In this document: piece by piece, positions 21,281 through 34,140 of the stretch
Layout: each line of letters starts with the position of its first letter
Position numbering within the stretch: the stretch's first letter is position 1
Assembly: GCA_021014945.1 (NCBI GenBank)
Contig: MU266428.1
Coordinates: 1-64,000, forward strand
DNA length: 64,000 nt
Reading direction: 5' to 3'
Source: Leucogyrophana mollusca
Taxonomy: Eukaryota > Basidiomycota > Agaricomycetes > Boletales
The notes under the pieces: model-generated
Databases searched by the model: none
What the model was told of the DNA's origin: nothing
What the model saw: only the letters and a program-made list of their open reading frames with translations
Made by a program: the position numbers and the translations under genes

Positions 21281-23152
21281 ATGAGTGATGTCTTGGTCAA
21301 GGATGTCGAGGAGCAGCTGCTCAGCGAGCGCAAGCACAGGAGACCTACAGGAGAGGTCATCTCGCCTTTAAAGTATACCAACGACATTGTGGACTTGTAA
21401 GTCCTACAACCCTCAATTCTGTCATGCCATCACTGACTCTGCGTCCAGTGATCATTGGGACCATATGTTTTTAACGAACTGTTGTTCGAGACTTACTCTA
21501 CATGAATTTGATGGCCCGCCTGCCACCATCTTGGATTTAGGTTGTGGTCGCGGTCTGTGGGCGATCGAGGCTGCTCGCCGATGGCAGGTAAGCACGTCAT
21601 ACTTGGCGCGTCTCTCTACAGGCACCCACTCATTTTGCTAGGGAAGCACGGTGGTTGGATTCGACATTCAAGCCTCGCAGCCAAAGTGGAATATCCTTGA
21701 GAAGAATCTCGCAAAGAGAATAAAATGGGTTCAAGGCAACTTGTAATAACACCGCTGGGCCACCTCGTTACATCACTGACGCGTTTCTCGACAGGTTAGA
21801 CCCATTACCATTCTTGAAAGGTCAATTTGACTTCGTCAGAATGGTTCGCATGGGCCTCCATGTCCCAGAGGATGAGGTGAGCTTTCCTTCATCCTCTGTA
21901 CTGTTTTCTTCCTGAACTAAATTGTTGCCATTTTTCAGTGGCAGTACGTGTTAGAGGTGGGTAAACTTATCGTTACGTGTCGTAAGGCTTCAGTCACCAA
22001 CGCTTATCATATCACCAGGAAATTGCGCGCGTTCTCAAGCCAGAGGGCGTTTTAGAGGTGGGTTTTCCCCACGTGTACAGCCGACGTGCAGACTGAAACC
22101 ACATGTAGATCATCGAGGAAGACCTCATTTTTCCTTGTCAAGAGGCTGATTCCCAGGACACATCCTCGACGCGCGGGGGATCTTCTGGTAGATCCTCCAA
22201 CGGAAGCTCGTATACGGCTATATCTGGGTCCTACTTGAAGCTAGACTCATCGGACAAGGCACCGAGCTCAAAAAACAGCAGTACGGATGTTTTTCCGACT
22301 TCGTCGTCTTTATCTCTCTCGGTCACAATACCAGACACGCATTCCAAGCCACCCGACCCGCGAGATCACTCGCGACTGAAGCTTGCTTGGGAGGAAATGC
22401 TTGACAGATCATTTTTGGCACCTCAACTCCTCTCTGTACTGCCTTTCTATCTCGCCGCATCATTTGGAGACATACGGTCGCACCCCCCTTTGCAAGTCGT
22501 CCTCCCCCAAACTTCATCTCGACGACGAGATGTGATGCAACCATCCCCGAGTACACGTGAGATGCTTGATCCTAGCGTGGTTTTCGAGCTCCGAGCTCTT
22601 GGAGGCAAACCGTCCGGCGAGACTGTTTCCGACGACCGCTCTTCCATCATGACCCGGAAGTCCTCTGACCGATCGATTCCGTCTTGGGCATGCATGCATC
22701 TCGCACGAACTGTGCGAACCATCATGGGATGCAAGGAATCGATTTGGGAGGCTTACGAAAGGCTGTTTGGGGACGACCCGGCCTTGCCTCCTCTCGTGAG
22801 GTCAGGGCGACCAAAGGACATCAGGCAGCCCGGATCGCAGTCGTCTGCCAATCCTTTGCGCGACTACTTCGAACGCGACTGGATCAACTGGGAAAAGTGA
22901 GTGTAGTCACTCTACAATCCATGGTTAAATTCACCCGGATGCTTTAGTGATATGGCAGACCGGACAAGCGTAAGAGGTAGCATGAACTCGGAGCTACTAT
23001 GGAGTGAACCTTCAGGGAAGCCTCCTGAGTGGCGGGTTTGGCGTAATTCACTGCCTCTCCAAGCCATCGAATCAACTCAAGAAGGCAGGGATATGTGCAG
23101 AAGCCTGCGCGGCTTCGTCTGTCTTCAGCCTTGCAGACGGCCAACAGTCTAA
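21281..23152 (+). CDS. Class I SAM-dependent methyltransferase, function unknown
   Basis: The start MSDVLVKDVEEQLLSERKHR leads through short introns to the SAM-binding core ATILDLGCGRGLWAIEAARR (motif I), then VVGFDIQ (acidic loop), IKWVQGNLLDPLPFL and FDFVRMVRMGLHVP, then ARVLKPEGVLEIIEEDLIFP. This pattern is seen in fungal UMTA/LaeA-like and related enzymes. A Ser-rich insertion of roughly 100 residues follows. Then comes a second conserved part with LKLAWEEMLDRSFLAPQLLS and PSWACMHLARTVRTIMGCKE, which may bind substrate. The last exon starts after a short intron near 22950 (WENDMADRTS). Its end at 23152 is the least sure part, since another frame stays open to 23201. No substrate can be inferred. 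Confidence 0.82.
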
Positions 23153-23504
23153 GGAAATATATGATCCCATTATACCTACGGCAACCGATACCCTTGGATA
23201 GACTTGATGCCCAGCCTCAGGTTGACTCCGCGGAGAACACCAGGCTCCTGGTGGTAGTTGTAATATAACCTTGGAAAATGTAGCTTAATTTCATCAATGA
23301 AACGACTTGTAATTGTCAAAACAGAGGTGATAGCAAGGGTATCTGTGCGTGCGGTAATACGAGTCTTCGATACATAACGGGGATCGCATGGGATGTGTCT
23401 GGGTAAAAAACAAAGTTGATGTTACAAGAGTTCAAGAATGGTATCCAGATGCAGCTTGCAGTAGACATATCTTCTATTTACATAAATCGTCGACGGGCGT
23501 CACC
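23153..23504. other. Convergent intergenic region
   Basis: This stretch lies between two gene ends and presumably holds both 3' untranslated regions. No gene was seen. Confidence 0.5.
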
Positions 23505-26194
23505 TCAAAACCATCGTGCCCATTTGCCCGGACTGGGCATGTTTGGACTCTCGTACAGCAAACCCCTACGGCCCTCAAACAAGCCCGTCGGGCTCTCCTG
23601 TGCCCCTTTCGCGCCGAGGCGGGCCAATTCGTCGTCGAGCAACGCACTGGGATCGTGTGGATCAAAGATGGAACGAGCCCCAGGCGTGCGGAACGGTGAC
23701 TCTGCGGAAGAGCTGGGGGCAGGGAACACAAGCTTCTTTGGGGTCATGGGAGGGAACAAAGTCGAGCTTTCTTTGTGGTGTGCGTGCCCGTGGCCAGACA
23801 CACGTCTGCGTGACGGTGTACGGATGTTCTCAGTGTCGAAGACGGAGGGGTCGATACCATCGTCTGGGTGATAAGTAACAGATGGTGGAGGGTCGAGGTG
23901 GGATTTGTAGTGCACAAGGCTCGCGGAAGGGCTCATATGTAGGCCCTTATGTGACAAAGGTGTGCGAACGGGTGAAAGCTGAACTGTACTACCTCCGCCA
24001 CGACGCGGTGGAGTGGAGGGGCGCTGCGGTGGCGTGAGTGGCTGGATCAATGACGGCGCGCTATGCACAACAGGAGCTGGAGGCTCCTTGATGACTTTAG
24101 ATTTCTTGGATTTGGCTCTGCGCTCGAGAGTAGGGGATATCGGCATCGGAGGAAGACCAATAGGTTTCTATAAGACGGAATAGACGATCAGTGAGTAGGT
24201 AGATCATATTGGGATGGAGGTACCTTTGGCGGCGTGCTGTGAGAGGTAGTGTTTTCCTTTCGTTTTCCTTTATCCACCTTTTCCTTGCCGAGAAGCATTA
24301 TACCCGGTTCAAGCGGTGGCGTTGAGGCGATGCGGGCGTCTGTTCGGGGTTCAACAGCTCCCTGCGGCAAGTCCTCAGAAGGCAACTGTGGACTTGACGA
24401 ACTACGGTTGGGTGTAAGACCAGGCATAGACGAGGATGGCGGGATGGGGGAGGTGAGAGTGGGTTCTGAATTTTTGGCAGCCGATGAAGGAGGTAGAGAG
24501 GAGCTCGGAATCGATGAAGACGAGTGTTGGGATGTAGAGCTAGACGCAACACGATGATAGCCTGATGAAGGGGGAAGAGGGGGGAAGATGACTTCAGCAG
24601 GCATCCTAGCACAGTGCTCATAGTACGGCTGGTGATGGGTGCTTGTGCGGGGAGGAAATAGTGGCAGTAAATGTGAAGTTGGGACAAGAGGAGGGATGAT
24701 AGAACCATCGAAGGTAGACGAGGACTCCACTGGAGGCGATTTAAATTCTTCAGCAACGGTTGGGGTAGCATTCTTCTTCGCCCTCTTTGATCTCCGGCCA
24801 GAACCAGAATCCTCCGCGGACCTCTTCTTCGGAAGAGCCTTCTTGGCAGCCTCCCTCATCTCTGCGCAAAACTCCTTTCTAAACCCTCCATTTTTAAAAC
24901 AATCAAGATCACAGTCCCATATTGCCCAGAGTGTGCGCCCTAGGGCACGATCACGCGGAACTTTACGAAAACACACAGTCGTGCTCAGTACGTGGCGAAT
25001 AGAGTTCATCCACGTCGTCTCATTACGCTTGAAGTGCGGGTATACGATGGTGATCCAGTCGTAAATTTCCTGCAAAGTTAACCGATGCTCGGGGGAAGAG
25101 AGGACAGCTTGACCAATGAGTGCAGCATAAGAGAGGTCTGGTTTAGCTGCGGAGTATGGACCAGGAGGAAGAGTGTACGGGAGGTTATCGTATTCATCTT
25201 CATCGGGCAACTCGCCCATTGGCCCTGGGGAAGACACGATGTTTACGATGCGTTTCGTAGATGGGGTTGCAAAAGGGGAAGATTGAGGTGGAGACGAGGA
25301 TGGCAGAGGAGACTTGTAGTAACTGTTGCGGCGCGGAGTGATAGGATTAATGCTAGGAGTGGCCTGCATGCCCGGGACATCGGGCGTGGGTATTGTACGC
25401 GTTCGTGGACGTGTCGGCGTAGGGGAATCCGCGCGTGGGGAAAAGGTGCCCTGGCGATCGATAACGTGGCCCGTTAGTATACGCCAGTCAACAATATTAT
25501 ACCGCGCACCTTCCTCGAACGCGTCGAAGACGGTTCGACGTTGTCATAATCTCTATAATATTTTCGTGGCTGAGGGGTCACTGGCGGTATGGGTTTGACC
25601 TGATCCGTATCCTGCTACACAGCATCGATACGTAAGCGACAACAGGTGACGCGAAAAACGGTGGGCACGCACCTGAGACATGGTGCTGTCGAATGAATCT
25701 GACCGCTCTATGGAAGGGGCGCGTCGCAAATCGCGTGATTGCATGAACGCATCGAGGCTGAAGCCAGCATTTGCTGGAGAAGGGGAGGGAGCACGCTCCT
25801 TTTCTTTTCTCCCCCGTTTGTCGCGCTTTGCTAGGCGACTCTTACGTTCTAGTATCATTTCCATACTGTCCATATGACGAAGTGGCACGGCGGTCTCGGC
25901 GGGCTCCGATTTCACAGGCGTGGATGGCGGAGGTGGGGTATGAGAAATACTGGGCGCGCCCGCAAGCGAATTTGAGCGAGACGACGAGCGCGCTCTTGAC
26001 ATTCCTAGTGCAGACGCGAGAGATTGTTGGGTATCGGACGATTCAGCTGAAAAAGCGCGCAAAGATTTCGCGTCCTCTGTAGTCAAAAATTGACGCATCT
26101 GGTCACTGTGTCGCAGCAGATCGTCACGCGTCAACCCGATTGACTGGAGAACCAAAGAAATGGGAGAAATGGGTTTCGCAGGCTGGTCAGCCAT
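23505..26194 (-). CDS. Forkhead transcription factor
   Basis: Four exons (25673-26194, 25510-25611, 24224-25450, 23505-24167), all meeting in phase 0, give 837 residues. One intron carries a textbook TACTAAC branch site. The forkhead domain is at about residues 311-395: KPDLSYAALIGQAVLSSPEH, RLTLQEIYDWITIVYPHF and NETTWMNSIRHVLSTTVCFR, then KVPRD and LWAIW. The recognition helix reads NSIRHVLS where many family members have NSIRHNLS or NSIRHSLS; the Asn and His that contact DNA remain. A basic KKRSAEDSGSGRRSKRAKK stretch follows and may be a nuclear signal. Long Ser/Pro-rich regions surround it. Yeast relatives (Fkh1/2, Fkh2, Sep1) drive mitotic gene expression; this protein lacks a recognisable FHA domain, so its targets are unknown. 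Start at MADQPAKPIS. Confidence 0.88.
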
Positions 26195-26636
26195 CGTAAA
26201 AAAGAAAGCGGGGAGAGGGAAAGAGGAGCGAGGCGGGCAAGAGGATGGCGAGGAGACGCAAGGGAAAGGGAGATACGCTTATGACAGGAACCTCGGATGG
26301 CATGCCGTATCTGCATACCCATCCGGAGTTTCAATTATACTCTGTACACCGACAGAAATATTCACATCTCCTCCACATCCTCTGATAAAATTGCAGCTGG
26401 GGGCTGGCAGGAAGACCTAGATCTCGGGGATTTCTGTGTATATCGAGAGTACATGCGCTTGATTTGAGACAGACGGGGATCGCTGCAGAAGGACTGGCGC
26501 TGCCAACCAAACCCGATATCATCGAGACGGGTGTCACCCAGATAACACGAGTCACGCCTTGTTACGCACGTCACGACTTGTCACACTTTCCATTCAAGCC
26601 TTGTCACTGTCATTGGCGGGGCCGTCCTGCGCAACC
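26195..26636. promoter_or_regulatory. Divergent promoter of the forkhead and AP-1 gamma genes
   Basis: 442 bp separate the two starts. No gene was seen. Two copies of the short block gtcacgccttgttacgcacg and its tcacgacttgtcac-like neighbour around 26550-26590 may be binding sites, but this is only a visual impression. Confidence 0.4.
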
Positions 26637-29600
26637 ATGGTGTACCATAATCTAAAGGGTAAGCGACTGAAATCTTTGGCACTATATCTATACTGATGGT
26701 CGGTTAGCTCTGATCAAAGGCATACGGGCTTGCAAGGCCAGTTCCAAACCTCTTGCCTAGAAGTCAGCTTACCATTTTACAGACCGTAGCCGATGAGCGA
26801 GCCCTCATCCAGCAGGAATCCGCAGCCATTCGCGCATCATTCAGAGAGGAGGACTCTTATGCGCGTCATAACAACATCGCCAAGCTCCTCTACATACACA
26901 TGCTTGGGTCCCCCGCTCACTTCGGCCAGATAGAATGCCTAAAGTTGGTGGCGAGCCCTCGCTTCTCTGACAAACGTCTCGGATATCTGGGAATCATGCT
27001 GCTTCTAGACGAGAACCAAGAGGTACTAACCCTTGTCACGAACTCGCTGAAGAAGTGCGTCGTTCCATCTCTGTGTCCGTGCACATCTGATACCCTGTAT
27101 GACTCCAGCGATATGAATCATTCCAACATGTATGTTGTTGGACTGGGGCTATGTACTTTCGCAAATATAGCATCTGAGGAGATGTCACGAGATTTGGCAA
27201 ACGAGATTGAGAAGCTTCTTGGTTCAAGTAACACCTACATTCGCAAAAAGGTGCGTGTCAGCCCGACGTCAACTGCGCATTCCGCCTTACTCACTTGAAT
27301 GCCCACCAAGGCTGCACTTTGTGCCCTGCGGGTTATCAAGAAAGTGCCCGATCTATCGGATCACTTTATCTCGAAAGCGAAGAATTTGCTTACCGATCGA
27401 AATCACGGTGTCCTCCTTGCGTCTATCACTCTTGTAACGGAAATGTGCCAGACGGATGAGGCATGTCTGAATGAGTTCCGCAACGTAGGTGACCTCGTGG
27501 CTTTCCTTGATGATGCACTTTGACAAAAGGCAATCCGACCAGGCTGTCCCACTACTAGTCCGCAATCTGAAAGCCCTAGTTACAACGGGATACAGTCCAG
27601 AGCACGACGTATCGGGGATCACGGACCCATTCCTGCAAGTCAAGGTTCTGCGCCTGATGCGCCTGCTTGGGAAGGGTGACGCACGCGCGAGTGAAACGAT
27701 GAATGACATCCTTGCACAGGTGAGCTGCCCAATCTTTAGCCGGTTTATCTGACTTCTCATGCACGTTTAGGTGGCGACGAACACCGACTCTTCGAAGAAC
27801 GTCGGAAATTCTATACTATACGAGACCGTCCTGACCGTGCTGGATATCGAAGCGGACACTGGGTTGCGTGTCATGGCTATCAACATCCTTGGAAAGTTCC
27901 TGAGCAACCGTGACAACAACATCCGGTGACCCCCTTCCTTGTAAACCCCCATAGCTCCACGAAACTGACTCTATTGTTTTATTCCCAGCTATGTTGCTCT
28001 CAACACACTGAACAAGGTGGTAGGCATGGACACCAACGCCGTTCAGCGACACCGCAACATCATCCTCGACTGTCTTCGTGATGGTGATATCTCAATCCGG
28101 AGACGCGCCCTCGAACTTTCATACGCACTCATCAACGAGCAGAATGTCCGCATTCTCATACGAGAGCTTCTCGCATTCCTCGAAGTTGCGGATGACGAAT
28201 TCAAACTGGGTATGACGACACAGATATCACTTGCTGCGGAACGTTTCGCGCCGAATAAGCGTTGGCATATCGATACCGTACTCAGGGTACTGAAGCTGGT
28301 AGGTCTGGAAGTGTTTGAGACCTGAAGTATTCCCTGCCAGGTTTCTGACGAATTGAACAGGCCGGAAACTTCGTCCGGGAGGAGATCCTGTCAGCCTTTA
28401 TACGCTTGGTAGCCCACACCCCGGAGCTGCAGGCTTATACTGCATCAAAACTATACACCGCTCTACAAGCTGATATATCGCAAGAGTCGCTAACCTTGGC
28501 AGCCGTTTGGGTGATCGGCGAATATAGCGAGATTCTACTCGAAGGCGGTATTATCGACGAAGACCAGCCCAGACACGTTAGTTCTTCCCAAGGGAAAGTC
28601 GCGTGTTAGCTAACCTTGTGCCCTTAGGCTAGTGACAAAGACCTCCTGGACCTTCTACTCTCCACCCTCGACTCGCCTTACGCCAATTACCTCTCACGCC
28701 AATTTGTCTTGGCCAGCATAACAAAAATTGCCTCCAGGCCAACGACGGGCGTGGAGCAGCAAGATCGCATTGCTGAGGTTCTCGCTAAGTACACTACAAG
28801 CCCTGAGCTCGAGCTACAGCAACGTGCAGTTGAGTTCGCGAGCCTATTTACGCTAGGAGAGCTAAAGGGTGGTGTGCTGGAGCGTATGCCTCCGCCAGAG
28901 TTGAAGGCCACAGTTATGGGCGTTGGTGCGTGCCGCTTGTCACGTTACTGCCATAGTTGTTCGGCTGACTCAAATCCCTGCGTTGTCCAGTGAGCGAGAA
29001 CAAGCCCGTGGGGTCTACTCAGGGTGGCAAAGATGTGCGCCCATTAATTTTCCCTCTGAATGGCTGGCTGAACACCTCGCGTTTGTAGGCTGACCTCCTT
29101 GGAGACGAAATACCTTCCGCGACACCTGCACTTGTCAACGGGCAACCTGTACAGAACAATCAAGACCTACTTCTTGAAATATTCGGCAGTACTCCTGCTG
29201 CTGCGTCTCCTACGCCGTCGGGACGTGCACCTTCATTGTCTCCTCAGCCACAGAAGAACAGTGTGCAAGATATTCTTGGATTGTTCGATTCCTCACCATC
29301 GCTCGCGTCTGGCGTCGCTTCACCTGCCCCTGGGCCTTCGACAAACTCACCATCAGCTTTCTCTCTGCCACAAACACAGACACCTTCACGCCCACCGCAG
29401 CAGCAGGCTGCTGCACCTGCGTCTCGTTTAGCCTCGTACACCGCGTACGATAAGAACGAGCTGAAGATTACCCTGACGCCCCAGACATCGGCAGCGCGGC
29501 CAGGGGTTGTCAAGATTCTGGCAAGGTTTCAAGTGACAGGCTCGACCGCGATCTCGGGGCTCAACTTCCAAGCGGCTGTACCCAAGGTACCGTTTACATG

Positions 29601-29894
29601 CTATCCGCGTCGTTTCGCTACTAACCCTGACCTCCAAGTCGCAACAACTTCAAATGCTCCCGATGTCAAATCCGGATGTCCAACCAGGTGCCACTGAGAC
29701 GCAGCAAATGCAAGTCATCGCGCCTCCGGGGGTATGTAATTGGGCTTCTCGCATATAATCATTTGTCTGACGGACTGATACAGTCACTCGTACGGCTGCG
29801 GCTACGAGTTTCATTCACGCTCGCGGGTCGGGCGGTGCAGGATCAGGTTGATTTCTCGGGATTCCCTCCAGGACTCACAGGCGGTAATTCATGA
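26637..29894 (+). CDS. apl4: AP-1 clathrin adaptor gamma subunit (gamma-adaptin)
   Basis: The protein begins [17 protein letters not shown] and continues [20 protein letters not shown], the conserved gamma-adaptin N-terminus. Further hallmarks are [97 protein letters not shown] and [18 protein letters not shown] flexible hinge rich in Pro/Ser/Gln (about 29100-29440) contains DLLGDE and DILGLFD, like clathrin-binding boxes. The C-terminal ear domain ([10 protein letters not shown] to [10 protein letters not shown]) ends at 29894. AP-1 sorts cargo between trans-Golgi and endosomes. Exon 1 is only 22 nt and exon 2 only 29 nt. The intron after exon 2 seems to be GC-AG (listed separately). Confidence 0.94.
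26737..26782 (+). other. Probable GC-AG intron in the gamma-adaptin gene
   Basis: RACK must be joined to TVADER. Reading on past AAG hits an in-frame TAG, so an intron is required. The only junction that keeps this conserved sequence is AAG|GCCAGT to ttacag|ACC. The donor is GC, resembling the known AG|GCAAGT class. Length is 46 nt. Confidence 0.7.
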
Positions 29895-30432
29895 CGACCA
29901 TGTATGACTTCTGCTACGTTATTATTGTTGTTTTGCTTTCCAGAGGGGAATATGCGTGATCTTTCGCATTCCGAGGCGTGTGCATGTTAATGCGGGAGTC
30001 CGAGTGTTCGAACTTTGTGGGCCTTGTTAGAATACGCTCCGACGTCACGTCTGAATTATGTGCACCAAAAATTGCAGTACCCGACCGTGCCAACCGCACC
30101 GCAGGGCTTATTGGGTACCTCTCTTGTCACTCTCAGCGTGTCTGTTCGCCAAGGGAGAGGTAGGGACCGCAAGCCAGCTAACCCCAAGTACACGCCCAAG
30201 CAACGGCAGGAAGGGTTGATATTAGCTCAGTGTTGAGGGCGAAGGCAACAATGTGCTGGACAGCGAACGCAACGATTTCGTACATAGAGGTATGGTAGAT
30301 ATTTCCTCCCACAAATCGATGAGCCAGCGGAAATTGACAGTGTTTTAGCATTATAGTAGAGAACAATAAGTCAGTCACTAATCTTACACAATCACAATTT
30401 ACGACATGGTGCCAAAAGTTCGCACGGAATAA
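29895..30432. other. Convergent intergenic region
   Basis: Between the ends of the gamma-adaptin and SF3B1 genes. An open frame at 30015-30236 has no known similarity. Nothing else was seen. Confidence 0.45.
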
Positions 30433-33400
30433 TCAGATGAACACTTGTAATGGATGTCTATCATACACGTTCTGGCCCTCACTCAGCTCGCCGAGGTCAG
30501 GGTAGAACGGTACGAGAGCGTCCGCGGCACCAAGATAGAGTGCGTTATAGATTCGCCAGTAAACCTGAGTGGAAAGAAACATGTCAGTATTTATTATGGC
30601 AGCGTGTGGAAGTGTAGGGACATACCTCGCGCACTTTCCGTGCTGGGTGGAACAAACCTTGCAACACATAGCTGAGGAGCACACCGGGTCCAAGAGTAAC
30701 CCGCATCGCCTCGATGGCATCCATGACAGCGCCGATAACGTGGGGAGAGGTCTCAAAGCAATTTGGCCAGACGAGGTTCATAAGATGAAGCATAGAGTCC
30801 TCGCAGCCTAGGCCGGCAACGCCGAGGGCAAGATGCTTGACGATCACGCTGGCAGTTTGTCGGTGGACGAGGTCGCGATCGGTCAGTGCATCTTCAAGCA
30901 TTGTCACCACGGAATCACAGTAATACGCCGATTGAGGGCCAACGTATTCAAAGACGAAGGTGAGGGCTTTCAAGCAACCAGTACGCACGTTGAGCTCCGC
31001 GGTCCGATACTCGTTCAGGATGGCCGGGATACAGGTGAAAGCTACAAAGAAGAGGAGTTCATCAGTTAGATTTCAAGACCAAAAGTGCTGGGCCACTCAC
31101 GTCCACATGTTTCTGCCACGATAGCAATGGCGACAGTGCTACACACTCGACTTTGACGCTCTTGCACACGTAAGTTGGTGAGTAAAACCGAAAGGACATC
31201 TTGCGGACCCAAGCTGCTGGCGATGTAGCCGAAAGAGTATACAGCGGCTCCTCGAGTACCCTTCTTATGGGCCTTCAACAGATCGAGTAATTCGAAGCAG
31301 ATTCGCATCCATTCACGCGCCGGAACAAATTCCGCCCCACGATCGGCTGTGTAACAAACGCGAATCAACATTAAGGAGTGATGACGGACGGGATAAGACG
31401 TACCAATACGACCAATCAAATTGATAGACGCCTCCTGCACCTTTTCGTGTCGGTTTCGCAAGATGGGCGTCATTCGGGGCACTGCAGAAATAAAGTCAGC
31501 TCTTACGGGGAAAACCACTTCATAACAGCACTCACGAAGATCTTTGACCGGCGGGTTCATCTGCGTCATACCAACAACATTAGCGATAGCTCCCTCAGCA
31601 GCAATGATACTACCGAGTGTATCGGGATACTCTTCTCCAAGCTGCTCGAAGAGGACCAATCCTAATTTGCTGAGGAGCTGGTCTTCGCCGCATTGCTTGA
31701 TGACGACGGCGAGTCGGGTAGTGAGATCCGCGGCCTGCTGACGAACCTTGGCGCTTTTGTTGTTGAGGCGCCAGAGGATTGTAGAAACGATCTGAGTGAG
31801 GTAAGGCTTGACACGGATGCCAAGAGCATTAACAACCGTGCCAAAGCCATCCAACATGACCTGATCCTCGGTGGTCTGCTCCTGGAAGGAGTAGATGATG
31901 CCGTCGACAAGTCTGACCTCCAGTCTTTCGTCAATGTCAGAGGCGCCGAGGGTTGCAACGACTTTTGTAATGGTTTCCATGACCATCTTACGATACGGCT
32001 CTGCCTCGTCCTTGAGCTCATTGACGATCCTGCCAACAATCTCCGACACTCCGGACTTCTGCGCAAGCTCAACGGTGGTCTCAACGACCTGCCGATAATT
32101 CCTCCGGTCGAGCGCCATGCGACGGACCCAAAAGGCTTTGAAGAAATCCGGGAGGATATCTTGTTTAATATATTGAGGCGTGACACCCTCCGTGGCCGCG
32201 CACTGCTTCACCACCTTCAAAACGATCTTCTTCATCTCTTCGTCTGACGTCTGGAACTCGCGGATAAGGATCACCGTGACTTCCTTGGTGTAGTACGACG
32301 CATACTCCGGGTCCATGAGAGGAATGATGAAGCCGATGGCTTTGAGGAAGGCCGCAAGGCCCTTGCCTCGGTGAAGACGGATACCAAGCCAAAGAGGCTT
32401 CAAAACCTCATCGAACGACTCGATACCGTAAGGGGCAGCTGCCTCCGCGAGAGCAGCAAGCCCCAAGGCTGTCATCGTCCGCACTTTCTGCTGTTCATCG
32501 GCCAAACCATGTGCGATACAGTTTACTAGGTTGCGCAAGTGAGGGAGGACGGCGCAGCCCATCATGATAGCGATTTGTTGCACGATACGGATACCAGTGT
32601 GTCGCGCTTGCCATGACTTTTTACTCCGACAAACGGCTTTGAGAAAGGGAAGAAGGGAGGGGATACCGAGTGCAGATGCAACGACAGAAAACGCGCGAGC
32701 GGTAGTGTTGCGGACGTACTCGTCGGCGTGATCAATATCGGGTCGCATAGTAGAGATCATGTGAGCAAGACCAGCAGCCTTGGAGAGGTTGGAGATAATC
32801 TCGCGACCCTCGACACGAGCATAGTAGTCTTCATCGATCAAGAGAGGCTCAATGACGACGAGGATCTTGTGGACGTACGGGCGGACAAGGTCATCGAGTT
32901 TATATAGGACGCGGTCGATGACTTTAACGAGAAGGTGTCGCTCTTGGTCCTCAAGTGTGCGCTCCATGAGTAGAGGCAGAATCTTGTCGAATAGAGGACC
33001 AGCGCCGAACTCGCGAGCTTTGTCGGTGATCTGGCGAAGAGCGGTTTTGCGGACGGGGGGAGTGCCATTCTTGATTTTCAAAAGTAGACGCATGATCTTC
33101 CGCTCTTTCATTTCGTCAACCGAAAGCTCCGTCTCATCTTCCTCCTTCAGAATCTTGGCAAAGTATTGGGCATCCTCTGCCTTGAAGAAGGCCAGACTAC
33201 CGACGCCTGGAATTTCAGTGGGAAGCTCAGGTGCGAGACCCGCTGCGGCAGCGAGGGCTGCAGCATCGGATGATTCCTGTATTTGAAACCCACCAACTTC
33301 TGTCACAGGGGTCGCCATAAATTTCCGAGGGGCGACTGAAGGCGCATAACCGGGAGGTGGAGTGACAATGGCGTAGCCTGTGGCAGGCAGAACAGCGTCG

Positions 33401-34140
33401 AGCTCTTCATCCGAAAGATAGCGATTGTGCTTGTCTTCCTGCTGAAAGCCAGGAGCATTCATAATGATCTGCGTCATGGGCGCTTCAACTGCGACAGGCG
33501 TCTGGTCCCATCGAGAACGTTTGGGAGTCTCGCCAACGGCACCGGCGTCAGCAGGTGTAGCGTCCCAGCGAGAGCGGCGCTTCTTCGTTGCGGAGGCTTC
33601 AAGAGCTTCCTTCGACCACTCACCCTTGTCAGACCTGTTAGGGTCCACATTTTCGTCGGTGGGCTCAGAAACGTCCCATCTGCGCTTACGTTTGGTGCCG
33701 GACGATGTGTCCCTTGATTTGGCAAGCTCGTGAGCTGCGGCGAGCTCTCGCTCCACCTCCTCCAGTTCGGCGGCTGGCGGCGTCTTATCGAGGTCCATTT
33801 TCATCTTCCCTTCCTCCCTTTCTTGTCTCTCTTTCTCTTCAATTGCCCGCCGTACCCTGAGTTCCTCCTGCTCCAGCCGTGCCAATCTCATGGCATCCTT
33901 ATAGCCTCCCTCAACTTCAGTTCCCTCCTCTACATGTTTGAAGGCGTCCGCGCTGTCCTGCGCAACCCGACTAAACCTACGATTATGGTAGTCAGACTGC
34001 CGAGAAGCAATTTGTCGTTTCGAAGCGGTCTCGGCGAAAGGATCAATATTTTCCTCCTCAGCAAGGTCCGCAAATTCTTGAAGAATCTCCTTTGGTGCGG
34101 TAAAAGAGTCGACAAGTCGAGGTGAGCCAGGCGCGGACAT
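30433..34140 (-). CDS. sf3b1: Splicing factor 3B subunit 1 (SF3B1/Hsh155/Prp10)
   Basis: The HEAT-repeat scaffold of U2 snRNP that clamps the branch-site helix. The N-terminus ([20 protein letters not shown]) carries RWD/RWDxTP motifs ([26 protein letters not shown]), which in other species are phosphorylated and bind U2AF-like UHM domains. The HEAT array is near identical to that of animals: [75 protein letters not shown] and [18 protein letters not shown], then [20 protein letters not shown]. Lys in QQKVRT matches the human K700 mutation hotspot. Several introns near the 3' end read through in frame and must be removed (for example VKDL|LPRMTPIL and IGRI|ADRGAEF). The final exon ends DRHPLQVFI at 30433. 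Confidence 0.95.
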
